A stretch of 64,000 nt of DNA from Halomonas zincidurans B6 (lineage in GTDB: Bacteria > Pseudomonadota > Gammaproteobacteria > Pseudomonadales > Halomonadaceae), in contig NZ_JNCK01000001.1 in assembly GCF_000731955.1 (NCBI RefSeq), positions 1,178,001 through 1,242,000 of the forward strand, given 5' to 3'. The position numbers and the translations under genes were made by a program. How positions within the stretch are numbered: the first letter of the stretch is position 1; each line of letters starts with the position of its first letter. Positions 26,116 to 34,812 of the stretch are shown one piece after another. Below the pieces are notes generated by a model. The model was given only the letters and a program-made list of their open reading frames with translations, was not told the DNA's origin and ran no database searches.

Positions 26116-27300
26116 ATGGCATTTCTCGACATCAACGGCCGCAGCGTCGCCTATCGCCTGCTGGGCAGCCAGGCCAACCCATTGGTGGTTCTCGCCCATC
26201 CACTCGGGATGACGCAGACGGTGTGGGACGACGTGCTGGCCCGGCTATTGCCGCGCTATCGCGTGCTGACCTGGGACCTGCCGGGGCACGGTGCCAGCCA
26301 GGCCTGGCCCGAGCGGGGCGGCGACATCACCCCGGCCGACCTGGCGCACGAGGCATTGGCCCTGGCGGATCACGCCGGCGCCGGGCGCTTCCATTTCGTG
26401 GGTACCTCGATCGGCGGGGTGGTTGGCCAGCAGTTGCTTGCCGCTCACGCCGAACGGCTGCTGTCGGCGACCCTGACCAACACCGGCGCGGTGATCGGCA
26501 CCGCCGAGCTGTGGAATACCCGGGCGCGGCGCGTGCGCGACGAAGGCCTGGCGGCGATGGCCGAGGAGATCGTGCCGCGCTGGTTCGCGCCGGCGCTTGT
26601 CGAGGCCGACCCGGCGCTCAAGGCCGGCTGGTGCGTGCAGATGGGCCGCGGCGACGATGAATCCTACGCCCGGCTGTGCGAGATGCTGGGCCGCGACACC
26701 TTCACCGGCCGGTTGCACGCCACGTCTATCAATATCCAGCTGCTGGGCGGCAGCGAGGACCTGGCCACGCCGCAGAGGACGCTCGAGGCGCTGGCCGGGG
26801 AGTGCGACGGCGCGCCGCTGGTGATCTTCGACGGCGTCGGCCACGTGCCATCGGTGGAAGCGCCCGAACGGCTGGCGGCCGCGCTGCTGGCGACCCTGGC
26901 AGTGGACCTTGGCGATGTCGGCGAGCGGGGCGTCGATTACGCCACGGGCCTGGAAACCCGCAAGCAGGTGCTCGGCGAAGAACACGTGGCGCGTGCCTCG
27001 AGCAAGGCGACCAGCCTGGACGCGCCCTTCCAGCAGATGATCACCCGGCTGGCCTGGGGCGAGCTGTGGAGCAACGAGGATCTGACCCGGCGCGAGCGCA
27101 GCATGATCACTACCGGTATTCTCGCCGCGCTGGGCCGCGAGGAACTGGAACTGCACCTCAAGACCGCGCAGCGCATCGGGCTTTCCGAGGCCGAGTTGCG
27201 CCAGGTACTCATGCATGTCGCCGTCTATGGCGGCGTGCCGGCCGCCAACCATGCCTTCGCGCTGGCCAAGCGGCTGGGCTGGGACGAGACGTTACAGTGA
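26116..27300 (+). CDS. pcaL: PcaL: fused 3-oxoadipate enol-lactonase and 4-carboxymuconolactone decarboxylase
   Basis: 394 residues joining two enzymes. Residues 1-260 form an alpha/beta hydrolase (PcaD) with the nucleophile in FVGTSIGGVVGQQ and a His in VIFDGVGHVPS. Residues 265-394 are PcaC, with GLETRKQVLGEEHV, FQQMITRLAWGELW and LMHVAVYGGVPAANHAFALA. The fusion decarboxylates the carboxymuconolactone made by PcaB and hydrolyses the enol-lactone to 3-oxoadipate. The ATG at 26116 follows GGAGAAG. The 159-bp gap after pcaF shows no other gene. Such fusions are known in actinobacteria and some proteobacteria. Confidence 0.92.
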   Translation: MAFLDINGRSVAYRLLGSQANPLVVLAHPLGMTQTVWDDVLARLLPRYRVLTWDLPGHGASQAWPERGGDITPADLAHEALALADHAGAGRFHFVGTSIGGVVGQQLLAAHAERLLSATLTNTGAVIGTAELWNTRARRVRDEGLAAMAEEIVPRWFAPALVEADPALKAGWCVQMGRGDDESYARLCEMLGRDTFTGRLHATSINIQLLGGSEDLATPQRTLEALAGECDGAPLVIFDGVGHVPSVEAPERLAAALLATLAVDLGDVGERGVDYATGLETRKQVLGEEHVARASSKATSLDAPFQQMITRLAWGELWSNEDLTRRERSMITTGILAALGREELELHLKTAQRIGLSEAELRQVLMHVAVYGGVPAANHAFALAKRLGWDETLQ

Positions 27301-27506
27301 CACTCGGGTATGGCAGGCGAATGGCAGTGTTAGGGAACGGTAGCTCCGATGAGCCATCGCCAGCGATATCCGGAAAGCTGGCGCAGTGGGTTTGGCATAA
27401 AGGCCAGGGCAGCCGTAGCAACAGCCTGATGATGTGAGCCGGGCGCGGTGTAGCGGATACCGGTGATAACTTCCTGAGAGTGCTTGTTCTCGGGGTGATA
27501 TGCCGG

Positions 27507-27799
27507 TCAGTCCGTTTGGCGCACCGGCACGCGGCTTAAATGATTGTTTTCGTCGGCCAGCCGTTGCAGCAGTCGACACAGGGTTTTGTGATCGCTCTCG
27601 CATAGAGGGGCGAGCATCTCTTCCTGCACTTCGGCCACGGCGGGCTCAGCGATCTGACGCAGGTGTTTTCCTTCCGCAGTTAGGGAAACCATCAGGCAAC
27701 GACGATCCTTGGGGTTGCGTCTCCGGGTGATCAGGCTGCGTTCCTCCAGCTTGCGTACCACCACGGTCACAGTATTTCGGTCCAAGGCCGTATGGCGGC
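27507..27799 (-). pseudogene. 5'-truncated MarR-family regulator (MobR-like), cut by a MITE
   Basis: The last 97 codons of a MarR gene remain. They read through TALDRNTVTVVVRKLEERSL into the wing and C-terminal dimer helix, ending LSRVPVRQTD. The intact paralogue at 55619-56089 has the matching TALDRNTTAVVVKKLE and LSRVPVIK, and about 60 N-terminal residues, including the dimer helix and first part of the helix-turn-helix, are missing here. The break is exactly at the CTAG flank of the mobile element (27800). The missing half is not found beyond the element, nor beyond the second copy. A TTG at 27785 could start a fragment, but it could not form a normal regulator. Confidence 0.8.
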
Positions 27800-27803
27800 C
27801 TAG

Positions 27804-27962
27804 GAGCCCGTCGGACTTGACACTGACCTACTGCGAATCCCGGCCTTTCGGCCAATTCCATCGATCCATTTCGTTAAATAGCGCGCTATTCGCCTCAATC
27901 GATCGATAAATTTGACTCGAAACCCGTGCTTCTCGTGACGATCGGCCAAGCCCGACAGACTC
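27804..27962. mobile_element. MITE-like element, copy 1 (159 bp)
   Basis: The element begins GAGCCCGTCGGACTTG and its far end reads, in reverse complement, GAGTCTGTCGGGCTTG: 16-bp imperfect terminal inverted repeats. It is flanked by CTAG on both sides (27800-27803, 27963-27966), a likely 4-bp target duplication. There is no room for a transposase. An identical copy lies at 30102-30260 in the same orientation. Copy 1 sits between the broken mobR-like gene and the mobA stop, one base before the stop codon. Confidence 0.75.
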
Positions 27963-27967
27963 CTAGG

Positions 27968-29917
27968 TCACTTCGCTTCTAGCATGAAGCGCTCGAAAAA
28001 CGCCGCCAGCTCGTCATGGGCTTTTAGCGGCAGCACGTTGGCGATGTGCTGGTCAGGGCGCACGATTACCAGACAGCCGTGCTCCCGGTCGATACCGCGC
28101 ATGTCGAAAATATTCTGCGCATTCTTCAGATCGGGACAGAACACCTTCTCATAGTCGTGCAGGCCATAGCGCCCCTTGCGTGGCCACAGGAGCTGCGGGA
28201 AGCCATCCAGGGAGAGCTCGCGAAAATCCTGCTGGCAGATGGCGCGCAGATCGAACACCGAGTCGATGTCGTCGCCTGGCGGCGTGTGCTTGCGCACCGG
28301 CGAGTCAGGCGATTCATCGAGGAACCGGCACAGGCCACCGAGGCCCGATTCCGCTGCGGCGGGGTCACCGCCGCCGGCGAAGGCGAACAGTCGCCAGCGG
28401 CCATCTGCCTCCACCGTGTGGCCCAGGTGCATGGGCTTGGCATCCGACAGGCGCACCACCGGCGCGGAGTGGAAGCGCGTGCCGATTTCCAGGCCCGCAG
28501 CGAGATGCTGGTGGATGGGTTCCGCGGAAATTAGCGAGGGGTAGTACTGGATCGCCGTGCCGGCGGTAAAGCGCCCCTGTCTAACGAAGTACTCCTGGAA
28601 TTCCTTGGGATCCACGCCGTCGCCCTTGTCCTCGGGCGAGCCCTTGGGCGGAGCGCTGAACATCCTGGCGAACTTGCGATCGAAGTCGATCAGCTCCTTG
28701 GCCACGGTCTGACGCTCGGTGGTGTAGGTATCGAGGATCGCCGGCGAGGCTTTGCCCTGCAGCACCGAAGCCAGCTTCCAGCCCAGGTTGAATGTGTCGC
28801 GCATCGAGACATTCATGCCCTGGCCCGCCTTGGGGCTGTGGGTGTGGCACGCATCACCGGCGATGAACACATGGGGCACGCGGTTGCCGACCGCCTCGAG
28901 GGGCACGTCATCGAATTTGTCGCACAGTCGCTGGCCGATTTCGTAGACCGACCACCAGGCGATCTCCTTCACGTCCAGCTTGTAGGGGTGCAGAATCCGC
29001 TGGGCGACGGCCACCAACTGATCCGAGGTGATGTTGCGGCTCGCCACCCGCTCGTCTTCGTTGAGCTTGTCGAGCTCGATATAGAGGCGGGTGAGGTAGC
29101 CGCCCTCCCGCGGGATCACTAGGATGTTGCCCTCGTTGGCGGAGTGGATGGTGGCCTTCATGCGGATATCGGGGAAGTCGGTGACCGCGAGCACATCCAT
29201 CACGCCCCAGGCCTGGTTGGCCGAGTCGCCCACCAGCGAACGCCCCAGCGATTTGCGCACCTGGCTGCGTGCCCCGTCACAGCCGACCACGTAGCGGGCT
29301 CGCACCGTTTCCATTTCACCCCTATGTGCCTCATCGGTGCGCTCGAGGGTGACGGTGACCGGATAGTCGTCCGAGGTCAGGGTGACGGCATTGGCCTTCT
29401 CAATGTCGATCTGCACGTCGACCACGCGGCGCGAGTAGTTGGGTTCCAGCCGGCTGGGGGAGTGGCGCATCTGCTCCAGGTAGAAGTCATGCACCCGTGC
29501 CTGGTTAAGCACCGTATGGGGGAGCTCGGAGAGGCCATCCTCGGTGTCCTGGACACGACCGTGACGCATGATGTTCTTGCGGTCTGTCTCGTCGGGCTTC
29601 CAGAACACCGTCTCGTTGATCCAGCAGGCCTCCTTCATCACCTTGTCGACGAAGCCGAAGGCATTGAACATCTCCATGCTGCGGCAGGCGATGCCGTCGG
29701 CCTGGCCGAGCCGGATCGCCCCGTCTTTCTGCTCGACGATGCGAGTCTTGATGTCGGGGAAGGCCGAGAGTTGCGTGGCCAAGGTCAGGCCGGCCGGACC
29801 GCAGCCGACGATCAGCACGTCGACTTCATCAGGCAAACAATCGGAGTTGGCTGGTTCGCCTGCTGAGGCGTGGTGCTTGGGGTCGCCGGTGTGAAAGCCG
29901 TTGAGATGAAACTGCAT
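27968..29917 (-). CDS. mobA: 3-hydroxybenzoate 4-monooxygenase (MobA-like FAD monooxygenase)
   Basis: About 649 residues, phenol 2-monooxygenase-type flavoprotein. The FAD fold begins VLIVGCGPAGLTLATQLS, the conserved GD segment is FIAGDACHTHSPKAGQGMN, and the C-terminal thioredoxin-like domain contains LVIVRPDQHIAN. These enzymes hydroxylate 3-hydroxybenzoate to protocatechuate, which fits the pca setting; phenol or another 3-hydroxylated benzoate cannot be excluded. Start chosen at 29917 (MQFHLNGF) with GAGG upstream; in-frame starts at 29947 and 29983 exist. It lies between two identical MITE copies, and fragments of a second mobA occur at 56096-56489. Confidence 0.82.
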   Translation of the reverse strand: MQFHLNGFHTGDPKHHASAGEPANSDCLPDEVDVLIVGCGPAGLTLATQLSAFPDIKTRIVEQKDGAIRLGQADGIACRSMEMFNAFGFVDKVMKEACWINETVFWKPDETDRKNIMRHGRVQDTEDGLSELPHTVLNQARVHDFYLEQMRHSPSRLEPNYSRRVVDVQIDIEKANAVTLTSDDYPVTVTLERTDEAHRGEMETVRARYVVGCDGARSQVRKSLGRSLVGDSANQAWGVMDVLAVTDFPDIRMKATIHSANEGNILVIPREGGYLTRLYIELDKLNEDERVASRNITSDQLVAVAQRILHPYKLDVKEIAWWSVYEIGQRLCDKFDDVPLEAVGNRVPHVFIAGDACHTHSPKAGQGMNVSMRDTFNLGWKLASVLQGKASPAILDTYTTERQTVAKELIDFDRKFARMFSAPPKGSPEDKGDGVDPKEFQEYFVRQGRFTAGTAIQYYPSLISAEPIHQHLAAGLEIGTRFHSAPVVRLSDAKPMHLGHTVEADGRWRLFAFAGGGDPAAAESGLGGLCRFLDESPDSPVRKHTPPGDDIDSVFDLRAICQQDFRELSLDGFPQLLWPRKGRYGLHDYEKVFCPDLKNAQNIFDMRGIDREHGCLVIVRPDQHIANVLPLKAHDELAAFFERFMLEAK

Positions 29918-29953
29918 GGTAGCCTCGTCGGTTGCTTCATCAGTCATTAATTG

Positions 29954-29967
29954 ATCACTATTGTGAT
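29954..29967. promoter_or_regulatory. Palindrome ATCAC-TATT-GTGAT upstream of mobA
   Basis: A perfect 5-bp inverted repeat with a 4-bp spacer lies 37 bp before the preferred mobA start, a typical place for a MarR/MobR repressor site. The linked mobR-like gene is broken, so the intact MarR at 55619 is the natural candidate to bind here. Confidence 0.45.
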
Positions 29968-30101
29968 TATATGGCGAGTCCACAATTAGACTTTTTGCTA
30001 GCTTAAGCGCAGCGAAGCCACGTTTGGTCCAGGTCGGGGAGGTTGACCACTACAGATAGACTGAGTTGGCACAGCCGAGCGCAGGAGTTAAGGCGGGCCA
30101 G

Positions 30102-30260
30102 GAGCCCGTCGGACTTGACACTGACCTACTGCGAATCCCGGCCTTTCGGCCAATTCCATCGATCCATTTCGTTAAATAGCGCGCTATTCGCCTCAATCGA
30201 TCGATAAATTTGACTCGAAACCCGTGCTTCTCGTGACGATCGGCCAAGCCCGACAGACTC
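30102..30260. mobile_element. MITE-like element, copy 2 (159 bp)
   Basis: Identical to 27804-27962 by direct comparison and in the same orientation. Flanks are CCAG (30098-30101) and CTAG (30261-30264), so the target duplication has one mismatch. The two copies bracket mobA. The stretch 29984-30097 between mobA and this copy shows no recognisable gene. A short reverse-strand frame inside the element is rich in Arg and Lys and may be a remnant of a parent transposase. Confidence 0.75.
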
Positions 30261-30336
30261 CTAGAGCCCGGTTAAGACTAAAGTCGCTTTCCCCTCGGCG
30301 GCCGGTAGTTTACCTTCGTGTTATTAACGAACAGGT

Positions 30337-30351
30337 GTTCACCATGCGAAT
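30337..30351. promoter_or_regulatory. PcaR-type operator before the DctPQM TRAP operon
   Basis: GTTCACCATGCGAAT differs from the pcaI operator (23101-23115) at only two positions and lies 41 bp upstream of the dctP start. This ties the transporter to the pca regulon. Confidence 0.55.
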
Positions 30352-30392
30352 TTGGTGGGTGGGCACTAACGACAAAAACGCTTGGAGAAACC

Positions 30393-31415
30393 ATGAAAAC
30401 CAGAATCACCGCTTGCCTACTGGCGACATCCATCGCCGGCTTGACCGCTACCTCCGCCCAGGCCGCAACCACCTTGCGGCTGTCGCACTTCTGGCCGGAA
30501 GTCTCCACCGTCAACAAGCAGGTCTTCGCAAAGTGGGCCAAGGCGGTCGAAGAGGACTCCAATGGGGAACTGCGCGTTCAGCTCTTTCCCTCGCAGACGC
30601 TGAGCCAGGCCGATGAGACCTACAATGCCACCGTCAATGGCATCGCCGACATCGGCATCACTGCCCAGGGCTACACCAACGGCCGCTTCCCGCTGAGCCA
30701 GATCGTCGAGCTACCGGGAGTATCGACCTCGGCGCCCCAGGGAGCCTGCGTGCTGCAGACGCTCTATGACGATGGCCTGATCGATCAGGAATACGACGAT
30801 TCCCGCGTATTGTTCATGTTCACCACCGGGCCGGGTTATTTGCATACCAAGAACACCAACATCGAGAAGCCCAGCGACCTCGAGGGGCTGCGCATGCGAC
30901 GCCCCACCGCGGTGGCCGGCGACATCATGGAGAACATGGGGGCGCAGCCGGTGGGCATGCCCGCGCCGGATATCTACACCTCGCTGCAGCGTGGGGTGAT
31001 CGATGGGCTGAGCATTCCCTGGGAGGGCATCAAGAGCTTCCAGTTGGGCGATCAGCTCAATTACCACACCCAGGTCCCGTTTTATACGCTGATCTTCGTC
31101 GCCACCATGAACCAGTCGACCTACGCCTCGCTGACGCCTGAGCAGAAGCAGGCGATCGACGAGAACTCCGGCATGGTATGGGCCGAGAAGGCCGGACAGG
31201 TATTCGCTGCCGAGGACGAAGCGGGTCGCAAGAACGCCGTGGAGCAAGGCGAAACCATCAACGTGATCGACAACCCGTTGCAGAACCCGGACTGGCAGAA
31301 GCCGCTCGAGGATGGCATCGAAGACTATCTGAGCGGGCTCGAGGAGCGGGGGCTCGATCAGGCGCGTGACGTCTACCAGGCGGCGCTGGATGCCGCCCAG
31401 TCCTGCGCACAATGA
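30393..31415 (+). CDS. DctP-type TRAP transporter substrate-binding protein
   Basis: 340 residues with a signal peptide (MKTRITACLLATSIAGLTAT, cleavage after AQA). LRLSHFWPEVSTVNKQVFAKW is a typical DctP N-terminus, and the Arg in GLRMRRPTAVAGD is the conserved carboxylate-binding residue of this family. The ATG at 30393 follows GGAGA. The ligand should be an organic, probably aromatic, acid. A PcaR-like operator upstream and an aldehyde dehydrogenase downstream suggest an aromatic substrate; this is inferred. Confidence 0.88.
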   Translation: MKTRITACLLATSIAGLTATSAQAATTLRLSHFWPEVSTVNKQVFAKWAKAVEEDSNGELRVQLFPSQTLSQADETYNATVNGIADIGITAQGYTNGRFPLSQIVELPGVSTSAPQGACVLQTLYDDGLIDQEYDDSRVLFMFTTGPGYLHTKNTNIEKPSDLEGLRMRRPTAVAGDIMENMGAQPVGMPAPDIYTSLQRGVIDGLSIPWEGIKSFQLGDQLNYHTQVPFYTLIFVATMNQSTYASLTPEQKQAIDENSGMVWAEKAGQVFAAEDEAGRKNAVEQGETINVIDNPLQNPDWQKPLEDGIEDYLSGLEERGLDQARDVYQAALDAAQSCAQ

Positions 31416-31948
31416 GTCGGAGTCGATCCATGCACGCGCTTTTGCGACTCAGTCGTTGGCTGGAGGTGTTCGCGCGCTTCATCGCCGGCCTCGCCTTGAT
31501 CGGCCTGCTGGGGGTGACGGTCGTCGACGTGGCGCTGCGCTATCTCTACCGCTTGAGCGACGGGGCGTTCTCGCTGAGCGTGGTGGGTAGCGTGGAGCTG
31601 GTCAGCTACCTGATGCTGTTCGCGCTGCTGGCGGCAATGGCCGCCAACGTCGAGAAGAGCCAGGTGGTGGTGGAGGCCTTCAGTCACGGGCTGCGAGACT
31701 CTCTCAAGGCGCGCATCGCCGGTGTCTACCTGCTGGGCTTCGTGGTGTTGGGGCTGGTACTCGCGGTGGGGCTCTGGGACGCGGCGGTCAGCGCCGCGTC
31801 CTACGGCGAGACCACCCAGGACCTGCGCCTGCCGATGGCACCGATCTATACCATCGCCTCGGGATTGTGCGTGCTGCTCGGCGTGCGCTGCCTGTTGCAT
31901 GCCATGCTCGGCGCGCTGTTCGCCCATCAGGTGGAGGGCGTCGAATGA
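31412..31948 (+). CDS. TRAP transporter small permease (DctQ)
   Basis: 178 residues with four predicted membrane helices. LRLSRWLEVFARFIAGLALIG and the SVELVSYLMLFALLAAMA segment match DctQ proteins. It overlaps dctP by 4 bp (ATGA) and dctM by 4 bp. DctQ forms the membrane complex with DctM that receives substrate from DctP. Confidence 0.88.
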   Translation: MSRSRSMHALLRLSRWLEVFARFIAGLALIGLLGVTVVDVALRYLYRLSDGAFSLSVVGSVELVSYLMLFALLAAMAANVEKSQVVVEAFSHGLRDSLKARIAGVYLLGFVVLGLVLAVGLWDAAVSAASYGETTQDLRLPMAPIYTIASGLCVLLGVRCLLHAMLGALFAHQVEGVE

Positions 31949-33237
31949 GCAGTGAAATGATCGGCGCCCTGGGCCTCGGACTGCTGCTGGTACTGATGGT
32001 GCTGCGTGTGCCGGTGGCGTTGTGCATGCTGATCGTCGGTGTCGTCGGATTCTCTCAGGTGATCTCCTGGGGTGCGGCCATTTCGATGGTCAAGTCGGTG
32101 CCGGTCGAGGTGCTGTCGAACTACAGCTTCAGCGCGATCCCCATGTTCATCCTGATGGGCGTGCTGGCGGCCCATTCGGGGATGGCCGGCAAGCTGTTCA
32201 ATTCCGTGCGGGTGATCTGTGGCGGCTGGAAGGGCGGCCTGGCGATCGCCGCGGTGGGTTCCTGCGGGATCTTCTCGGCGATCTCCGGCTCGTCGCTGGC
32301 CACCGCCAGCACCATGACCCGGGTCGCGCTGCCGGAGATGGAACGCCACGGCTACAATCGCGGCCTGGCCACCGGCGCGCTGGCTGCCGGCGGCACGCTG
32401 GGGATCATGATTCCGCCGAGCATCGCGCTGTTGATCTATGCCATTCTCACCGAGCAGTCGGTGGGCGACATGTTCGTCGCCGGGTTGATCCCCGGACTGA
32501 TGGGGCTTTTGTTCTACGCCCTGACGGTCACTGTAGTGGTGCATCTCAAGCCGTCGCTGGCGGCGTCGGGCGAGCGCACCTCATGGCTCGAGAAGTGCGC
32601 CTCGCTGGCCGGTCTGCTGCCGTTCCTGGGGGTGTTCCTGGTGATCATCTTGGGCATCTACTTCGGGCTGTTCACGCCTACCGAAGGCGCCAGCGTCGGG
32701 GCTTTCGTCACACTGCTCTACGCGCTGGCCAAGGGCCTGCGCGGCAAGCAGCTGTGGGCGGGCGTGCAGGAGACTCTGGCGCTGTCGGCAGTGGTGTTCT
32801 TCATGCTGGTGGGCGCCGAGACGCTGGGCTACTTCATCTCGGTGTCGCGCATTTCGTTCTCGATCAGCGATTTCATTTATGGCCTGTCGCTGTCGCCGAT
32901 GGTGGTCATGCTGTGCATTCTGTTGCTGTATTTCGTGCTGGGGATGTTCATGGACTCGATCGCCATGCTGGTGATCACCGTGCCGGTGGTCTACCCGATC
33001 ATCCAGGCGCTGGGCATCGACCCGATCTGGTTCGGCGTCGTCACCGTGCTGACCGTGGAACTCGGCCTGATCACCCCGCCGGTGGGCATGAACGTGTTCG
33101 TGATCAAGGCGATGGCGCCGCATGTCGGGCTCGGCGAGATCTTCCGCGGCGTGGCGCCGTTCATCGTCTCGGACTTCGTGCGCCTGGCGCTGTTGCTGCT
33201 GTTCCCGGTGTTGACCACCTACCTGCTGACGGTGTGA
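31945..33237 (+). CDS. TRAP transporter large permease (DctM)
   Basis: 430 residues with about twelve membrane segments. SAISGSSLATASTMTRVALP, GALAAGGTLGIMIPPSIALL, LGMFMDSIAMLVITVP and LGLITPPVGMNVFVIK are DctM hallmarks. The ATG at 31945 overlaps the dctQ stop. It is the Na+-coupled translocation subunit. Together with DctP and DctQ it makes the second TRAP system in the window, of a different subtype from the TAXI system at 5.3-8.3 kb. Confidence 0.9.
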   Translation: MSSEMIGALGLGLLLVLMVLRVPVALCMLIVGVVGFSQVISWGAAISMVKSVPVEVLSNYSFSAIPMFILMGVLAAHSGMAGKLFNSVRVICGGWKGGLAIAAVGSCGIFSAISGSSLATASTMTRVALPEMERHGYNRGLATGALAAGGTLGIMIPPSIALLIYAILTEQSVGDMFVAGLIPGLMGLLFYALTVTVVVHLKPSLAASGERTSWLEKCASLAGLLPFLGVFLVIILGIYFGLFTPTEGASVGAFVTLLYALAKGLRGKQLWAGVQETLALSAVVFFMLVGAETLGYFISVSRISFSISDFIYGLSLSPMVVMLCILLLYFVLGMFMDSIAMLVITVPVVYPIIQALGIDPIWFGVVTVLTVELGLITPPVGMNVFVIKAMAPHVGLGEIFRGVAPFIVSDFVRLALLLLFPVLTTYLLTV

Positions 33238-33267
33238 CAGCCGAGTTGTCTTCAGGGAGAGACCCAT

Positions 33268-34719
33268 ATGCGTGACATCAAGTTATTGCTGGGCGGCGTC
33301 CCACGCGACGCCGAAGGCCTGGCCAACTTCGAGCGCTGTAACCCGTTCGACGATAGCGTGGCGACCCGCGCCGCGGCCGCCTCGGTGGAGGACGCCCGGG
33401 CCGCGGCGAATGCCGCCGGCGAGGCCTTCAAGGGCTGGTCGCAGACCGGCCCCGGCGAGCGTCGCGCCAAGCTGCTCAAGGCCGCCGAGCTGATGGAGGC
33501 GCGCCAGGACGCGTTCATCGAGCGCATGGTCGACGAGACCGGCGCCACGCCGGGCTGGGCCGGCTTCAACGTGATGGTCGCCGCCGGCATGCTGCGCGAG
33601 GCGGCGGGCCTGACCACCCAGGTGGGCGGCGAGGTGATCCCCTCCGACGTGCCCGGCAGCCTGGCGATGGGCGTGCGCGTGCCGTGCGGCGCGGTGCTGG
33701 GCATCGCGCCGTGGAACGCGCCGATCATCCTCGGCACGCGGGCCGTGGCCACGCCGCTGGCCTGCGGCAACAGCGTGATCCTCAAGACCTCGGAGCAGTG
33801 CCCGGCGACCCATCAGTTGATCGGCGAGATCCTCGTCGAAGCGGGCTTCGGCGAGGGCGTGGTCAACGTGATCAGCAACGCCCCCGAGCAGGCCGCCGCG
33901 GTGGTCTCGGCGCTGATCGAGCACCCCGCGGTGGCGCGCATCAATTTCACCGGCTCGACCGGCGTCGGCCGGCTCATCGCCGAGCAGGCGGCCCGAGCGC
34001 TCAAGCCGGCACTGCTCGAGCTGGGCGGCAAGGCGCCGTGCGTGGTGCTCGACGATGCCGACCTGGATGCCGCGGTGGAGGCCGCCGCGTTCGGCGCGTT
34101 CTTCAACCAGGGCCAGATCTGCATGTCCACCGAACGGCTGGTGGTCGATGCCGCGATCGCCGAGGATTTCACCGACAAGCTGGCCAGCAAGGCCGCCAGC
34201 CTCAAGGCCGGCGACCCGCGCGATACGGCCAACGCGCTGGGCACGCTGATCAATCGCGAGTCGGGCGACAAGCTCAACGGCCTGATCGACGATGCCGTCG
34301 AGCAAGGCGCGCGGCTTGCATGCGGCGGCAAGGCCGAAGGCGTGATCATGCAGCCCACGCTGCTCGATGGCGTGACCCCGCAGATGCGCCTGTATCGCGA
34401 GGAGTCGTTCGGTCCGCTGGTGGCGATGATCCGCGTCGATGGCGAGGAGGAGGCGATCCGGGTGGCCAACGACAGCGAATACGGCCTGTCGGCGGCGGTG
34501 TTCAGCCGCGACACGGCGCGTGCCATGCGCGTCGCGCAACGCATCGAATCGGGCATCTGCCACATCAACGCCCCGACCGTGCACGACGAGCCGCAGATGC
34601 CGTTCGGCGGGGTCAAGTCGAGCGGCTACGGGCGTTTCGGCGGCAAGGCGGGGATCGCCGAATTCACCGAACTGCGCTGGATGACAATGCAACTCGGGCC
34701 GCGTCACTATCCCATTTGA
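33268..34719 (+). CDS. Aldehyde dehydrogenase, vanillin/benzaldehyde dehydrogenase-like
   Basis: 483 residues of the NAD(P)-dependent ALDH superfamily. GIAPWNAPIILGTRAVATPL is the Rossmann entry, INFTGSTGVGRLI binds NAD, LLELGGKAPCVVLDDAD holds the general-base Glu, and FFNQGQICMST the nucleophilic Cys. The family block resembles vanillin dehydrogenase. Aromatic aldehydes would be turned into acids feeding PCA. It starts 30 bp after dctM behind AGGGAGAG and is probably co-transcribed with the TRAP genes. Confidence 0.85.
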   Translation: MRDIKLLLGGVPRDAEGLANFERCNPFDDSVATRAAAASVEDARAAANAAGEAFKGWSQTGPGERRAKLLKAAELMEARQDAFIERMVDETGATPGWAGFNVMVAAGMLREAAGLTTQVGGEVIPSDVPGSLAMGVRVPCGAVLGIAPWNAPIILGTRAVATPLACGNSVILKTSEQCPATHQLIGEILVEAGFGEGVVNVISNAPEQAAAVVSALIEHPAVARINFTGSTGVGRLIAEQAARALKPALLELGGKAPCVVLDDADLDAAVEAAAFGAFFNQGQICMSTERLVVDAAIAEDFTDKLASKAASLKAGDPRDTANALGTLINRESGDKLNGLIDDAVEQGARLACGGKAEGVIMQPTLLDGVTPQMRLYREESFGPLVAMIRVDGEEEAIRVANDSEYGLSAAVFSRDTARAMRVAQRIESGICHINAPTVHDEPQMPFGGVKSSGYGRFGGKAGIAEFTELRWMTMQLGPRHYPI

Positions 34720-34812
34720 GCGCGTTGCCCCGGCTGGAGCCGCGAAGGCTGACCCGGCCCCGCCGCTGGGTTACATTCGGGGCTTCGTGCAACCAAGGGA
34801 CCTGCGCGCGTC

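Noticed and set aside
27507..27785. Truncated MarR gene as a functional short regulator from a TTG start
   Set aside because: It lacks the dimer helix and half of the DNA-binding domain that the intact paralogue has, and it stops at the mobile element edge.
30050..30247. Reverse-strand frame across MITE copy 2 as a gene
   Set aside because: Only about 50 residues come from the element and the rest from flanking sequence; at copy 1 the frame ends at the element edge. It may be a transposase scrap at most.
33283..34707. 474-codon open frame antisense to the aldehyde dehydrogenase
   Set aside because: Composition is rich in His, Arg, Ala and Gly without any family motif; it is a shadow of the dehydrogenase. 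The same applies to long antisense frames over astB, astC, astD, pcaB and the flavoprotein gene.
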